DNA from: Euonymus europaeus
Taxonomy: Eukaryota > Streptophyta > Magnoliopsida > Celastrales > Celastraceae
Assembly (NCBI GenBank): GCA_963580455.1
Contig: OY756957.1
Location: forward strand, 26,814,501 to 26,878,500
DNA length: 64,000 nt
Direction of reading: 5' to 3'
Part shown: positions 60,530-64,000 of the stretch, one piece after another
How positions within the stretch are numbered: position 1 is the first letter of the stretch
How the letters are laid out: each line of letters begins with the position of its first letter
Position numbers and translations under genes: made by a program
The notes under the pieces: model-generated
Seen by the model: the letters and a program-made list of their open reading frames with translations, nothing else
The model's database searches: none
Told to the model about the DNA's origin: nothing

Positions 60530-63500
60530 CAGTCGAGTATAGCACAATCGTTCGTTCTTGCAAGGTTTGTGCCTCTCCCTCCCCTCCTCTCTCTCTCTCA
60601 TCATACTTCCTCTTCTCTAATATTTGTATTCAGCAATTCTGAAGATCAGGGAGCTTAGAACTTCACTTCAAATTCGCTGCAATTCGGTTTCAAGCCGAAG
60701 TCAATGTATAACAGGCAAGTGTAATTTTCAACTCGCGTCTTGTCTTGATTCATTTAAAATTGCTTTGCTTTTTCTTCCATGGCAATCTGTAGTTGATGAT
60801 TGCTTCACATTTATTTGTTCTTTGGATTTGGAAACCCTTGCACAAATTTGTCATTCCGGTCCTAAAACACATGAGATTGTTGAACCGGACCTAAGTTTTG
60901 ATTTGCCCAAACTTTTGAATAGTTTATCGAGTCTTTGTCACTTGCTGTGTATGCAAAACAATTTGATTTTGGTTATAAACCTAATATATCTAATATGTTT
61001 GGATCGCAGCCGGCTTCAATATCCATAGCTGGTAATATAGTTGAAAGTAATCCTATGAAATCTCTGACCTGAATTGCTTGTGCTAATCAATGAAGAAGCT
61101 TATCATTATTTCTCATAATTTGTGTATTCTAGGGCATGCTTTTTCTGTAATGAAAGTGTATTTTAGGGCATGCTTTTTCTGTAATGAAAGTTTTCCTTCA
61201 ATTGGAGATTATAAAGGATTACCCTACTATATATGGCTCTAACTAGCTTGAGAAGGATACACTGCAAATATTGGAATTGCAAACTTAAATTCTCTTTAAT
61301 GATCGGTTGAAAACTTGGAATAGAGTTCATTCCAAGACTTTAGTGAATAAAATATAACAAAAAATTGTGATAATTTCTTGTTTTGATTGTCGTTCTTGTG
61401 TTTGTTATTCTCTCCTTTTCTTCTATTTATACCTGGACTTCAAGAACTTCATTTTTGTCCTCATGTTCAATAAGGAAGTGTGGAACAATGATTGTGGAGT
61501 TTCATGTAAGTTTATATTTGATGATACTATGCATTGTGAATTTCTGACCAATTGATATTTGATGTACGATTATCTATGATCTCTGCTAACAATGGCAATT
61601 CAAATTTTTTAAATTGAAAGTCAGGAACTAAAAGGGCCAGAAAGCATATTTGTAAATAGTTTTGATGTCGGAAAGGATTTAAGCTTATCTTCACTTGATT
61701 ATAGGATAGCTAACTTGGACTCGACCCACTATTGGACCTAAATCAGGGTAAGAAACGAAGAAAGAAAAGCTAGCAATTTATCTGATAGGGTCAATATTGA
61801 GGCTCTAGTAATATTTTAGTTAATACTTAATAGATAGTTAGATACTCACTTAAGTTGATGAATGAGCTGTAAGTTTGGCCATGATCAGTAGCATGTGGTT
61901 TGTCCCAGCCTCCAACAATTTATATTATGATGTTAAATGCTGCTTAAGTAAATGAACTAATCAATTTGTGAAATCATTAATTTTTGAACCGCTGTAATGC
62001 ATTCTGAACTTTATGGTTGGGAAGATGAGTAACGATAAAAAGAAATGGAAGGAAAGAAAGAAGAGGCTCTTGGATGTTTCAATTTATAAAGGAAACAGTA
62101 AATTGACAAACAGTTTGACAACCTTTAATTAATGCTATTATTTGGTCGAATGAACTGCTCGAATTCATTTATTCGATAACTAGTTTTTAATTAGTTTCAA
62201 CTAGTTTCATATCATGAAACAATTTAGTGTGAATTTCTATGATTAATGTTTATGTGCTTCTTCTGTAACTCTGATTCCTGGTATGTGTTAGCATGCTTAT
62301 ATTATTACACAAGTGCATGATTGGTCATCTTCATTGAGTAAGTTCAACTCAAATTATTTAATCTGCCAATTAGTCACAGAACTCAATGCATAGGACTTCC
62401 TAAATCTCTAATGTCAGTTTACTTGTGTTTCTCTTTAGTGAACCCTGAGACTATACTTACCGCTTGAAATTTTTTGTTTCTTAATGCAAGAAATGATCTT
62501 ATCATTGATGTTGTCTTTGGTGAACCAAGATAGGAAATAAATCATAATGAATTGAACATAGGCAGCATGAGCCATTGGTTTCCATGATTTGCTCATATAC
62601 AGCAAAGCTTGCAATTTTGTGTGATTTGTCTGTTTATGACTATGTATATGATGACTATGGTCAATTTGTTAAGATTTGTTCTTATCTTGACTCATGGCCG
62701 ATGATGGTATTCACGAGAAACCAAAAAGACGAAACCTTGATAGCTGTTTAATACATTCGCTCTACATCTTTGCCTTGACCTTGATTCTCTGAAGAGCACC
62801 GTTGAATAAAAGCAGTTCTAGTAACATGACATGAGTTTGGTAAGTAATTTTGGGCTCTAATCTCTGTCTCTGTCTCTGTCTCTCTCGTCCCATAATTCTC
62901 CTGTTTGAATTCAAAATCTTCTGAAGATTAGCGCATTAGAACTTCACGGAAAATCAATGCAAGCATGAAGCGCCAGGCTAAACATAGGCACATCTAATTT
63001 TCTTAAAAACTTGCAAGGTTTTCTATACTATTTCATTAAAATTGTGTTGTTTTTAATGTTTGGACTGGGATTGCTAATTTCCAATGGGTTCCCCTAGATG
63101 ATGCTTGATTAACTTTGTTTTTTTTCTTTCCAACTTTTGAAAAACTTGTCCAAGTTTTTGTTTGATTCCAGCTGGAGCACCTTAGAATGTTGAATAAGAT
63201 CTGAGTGATATTTTCCCCAAATTTTGACTACCAAGCTTGGTTAGTAATGTCTTTTGGAGATGTACAGGATCCAATAGTATGTTCATTTGGAGATGGGGGT
63301 TTAAGGGAGAGGGTCAGTGGGTCACTACACCTATACTAGGCCAACCTCTGGATGAAAAAAGTAAAAAGTAAAATCATCAATAGTTTTTCTGTTTGAGTGA
63401 TCTGACCTACAAGGCTACAAACCATAAAATCTTGAAATGAAATTAACATAGCTTTCATTATTCTGTTATGGCTCTTTGTTATGGCCATCCTTATTGTTAA

Positions 63501-63591
63501 CTGGGTAGACCGAGTCTTATTTTTTGTCATCTTTATCTATCAAAAGATGATCTTGCTAATGCAAATTCCTTGTCTACATTCATTGATATAC
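60530..63591 (+). other. Probable 5' leader and introns of the right-edge gene
   Basis: A CT-rich stretch (60573-60615) followed by TTCTGAAGATCAGGGAGCTT and a possible donor after TATAACAG at about 60716 looks like a transcribed first exon. A related block follows at 62855-62970: a CTCTGT repeat, then TTCTGAAGATTAGCGCATTA. It could be an alternative first exon. No long coding frame was found between. The assignment to the gene at 63592 is an inference. Confidence 0.35.
61125..61192. repeat. 34 bp tandem duplication
   Basis: AGGGCATGCTTTTTCTGTAA with its flanks is repeated at a spacing of 34 bases (61131 and 61165). The copies differ by one base in the part I compared. Confidence 0.8.
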
Positions 63592-64000
63592 ATGAATCAA
63601 TCTGCCGAAGATGCATCACTGACTATGGTTGAAGTGTCGACTTTGATGAAAGAACTGTAAGTTGACCTCATATTCTATGATGGTGGATGGTACCAAAGTA
63701 AATGAAAAGAAAATTTCTGAAAATGCTAATAGTGTCAAGTGTTTTATAATGCAGGCTGGATTATGGGGCTCATAAGCTGATGCAATGGGAAAAGATACTG
63801 AAAGAAAGAAAATGCTCCAGCAAGTTTCAATTGTTAAAGGGATACAGGTAATATTATGTCAGTACCTGTAAAATTTACTTGATGCTCTTATTTCATCCTA
63901 AACACGCCTTGAATTTTATAAGAGAACACTTTTTTTGATAATTTATAAGATTACAATATCTTATCTAAACTTAAACTGGTTTATCATGAAAGCGACTGAA
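63592..64000 (+). CDS. Unidentified gene, first visible coding exons, partial
   Basis: Two exons join in frame: 63592-63656 ends at a GTAAGT donor, and 63755-63847 runs from a TGCAG acceptor to a GTAATA donor. The 52-residue peptide starts MNQSAEDASLTMVEVSTLMK and includes ELLDYGAHKLMQWEKILKER and KFQLLKGY. It is helical and charged, like the start of a coiled-coil or helical-repeat protein. I do not recognise the family. The ATG at 63592 is the first in this frame of the exon, but the start could be further upstream. The gene continues past the window edge. Confidence 0.45.

Overview
The window is nuclear DNA of a flowering plant, very probably a core eudicot. The evidence is AT-rich intergenic sequence, GT-AG introns of about 80 bp to 2.6 kb, plant-only gene families (LITTLE ZIPPER, SGS3, a PINOID-type AGC kinase, plant HPt proteins, plant GDSL esterases) and plant-type repeats (Au-like SINE, hAT, Mutator, Harbinger and foldback elements). 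I could not fix the genus. No operons, CRISPR arrays or complete tRNA/rRNA genes were seen. All homology statements are from recall and visible motifs; no search was run.

Layout. 2.0-8.6 kb: a 3.1 kb tandem duplication carrying two nearly identical membrane-anchored dual-specificity phosphatase genes. 8.9-9.7 kb (minus): an intronless YIP1-family protein. 11.2-11.7 kb (minus): a D-cysteine desulfhydrase relic. 15.0 kb (minus): a LITTLE ZIPPER microprotein. 17.4-23.7 kb (minus): an R3H-SUZ protein whose introns hold a hAT element with perfect target-site duplications and an Au-like SINE. 26.0-30.0 kb (plus): a 13-exon MFS transporter. 31.0-35.2 kb (plus): an intact GDSL esterase followed by a broken GDSL copy, with a Mutator-like element between them and an LTR-like sequence over the missing end. 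35-39.7 kb: repeats. 39.7-41.0 kb (plus): an ATX1/CCH-type copper chaperone with a palindromic G-box upstream. 41.7-42.3 kb: LINE relic. 42.9-47.7 kb (minus): a divergent HPt protein with Met in place of the phospho-accepting His. 47.7-52.5 kb: repeat-rich. 52.6-54.8 kb (minus): a PINOID/PID2-like AGC VIII kinase with a SINE in its intron. 56.6-59.0 kb (plus): SGS3. 60.4-64.0 kb: an unidentified gene leaving the window on the right.

Exon boundaries were read by hand. For every multi-exon gene the exon lengths sum to an intact reading frame: phosphatases 268 aa each, R3H-SUZ 461, MFS 439, GDSL 342, copper chaperone 102, HPt-like 148, kinase 440, SGS3 576. This is good internal support for the models.

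The genes form no obvious pathway. Several are regulators (HPt-like for cytokinin phosphorelay, PINOID-like for auxin transport, ZPR for HD-ZIP III, SGS3 for secondary siRNAs). Their proximity looks like ordinary gene order. The most unusual item is the His-less HPt gene. The most informative structures are the phosphatase duplication, whose right junction falls inside a MITE terminus, and two in-frame, stop-free introns in the GDSL esterase.
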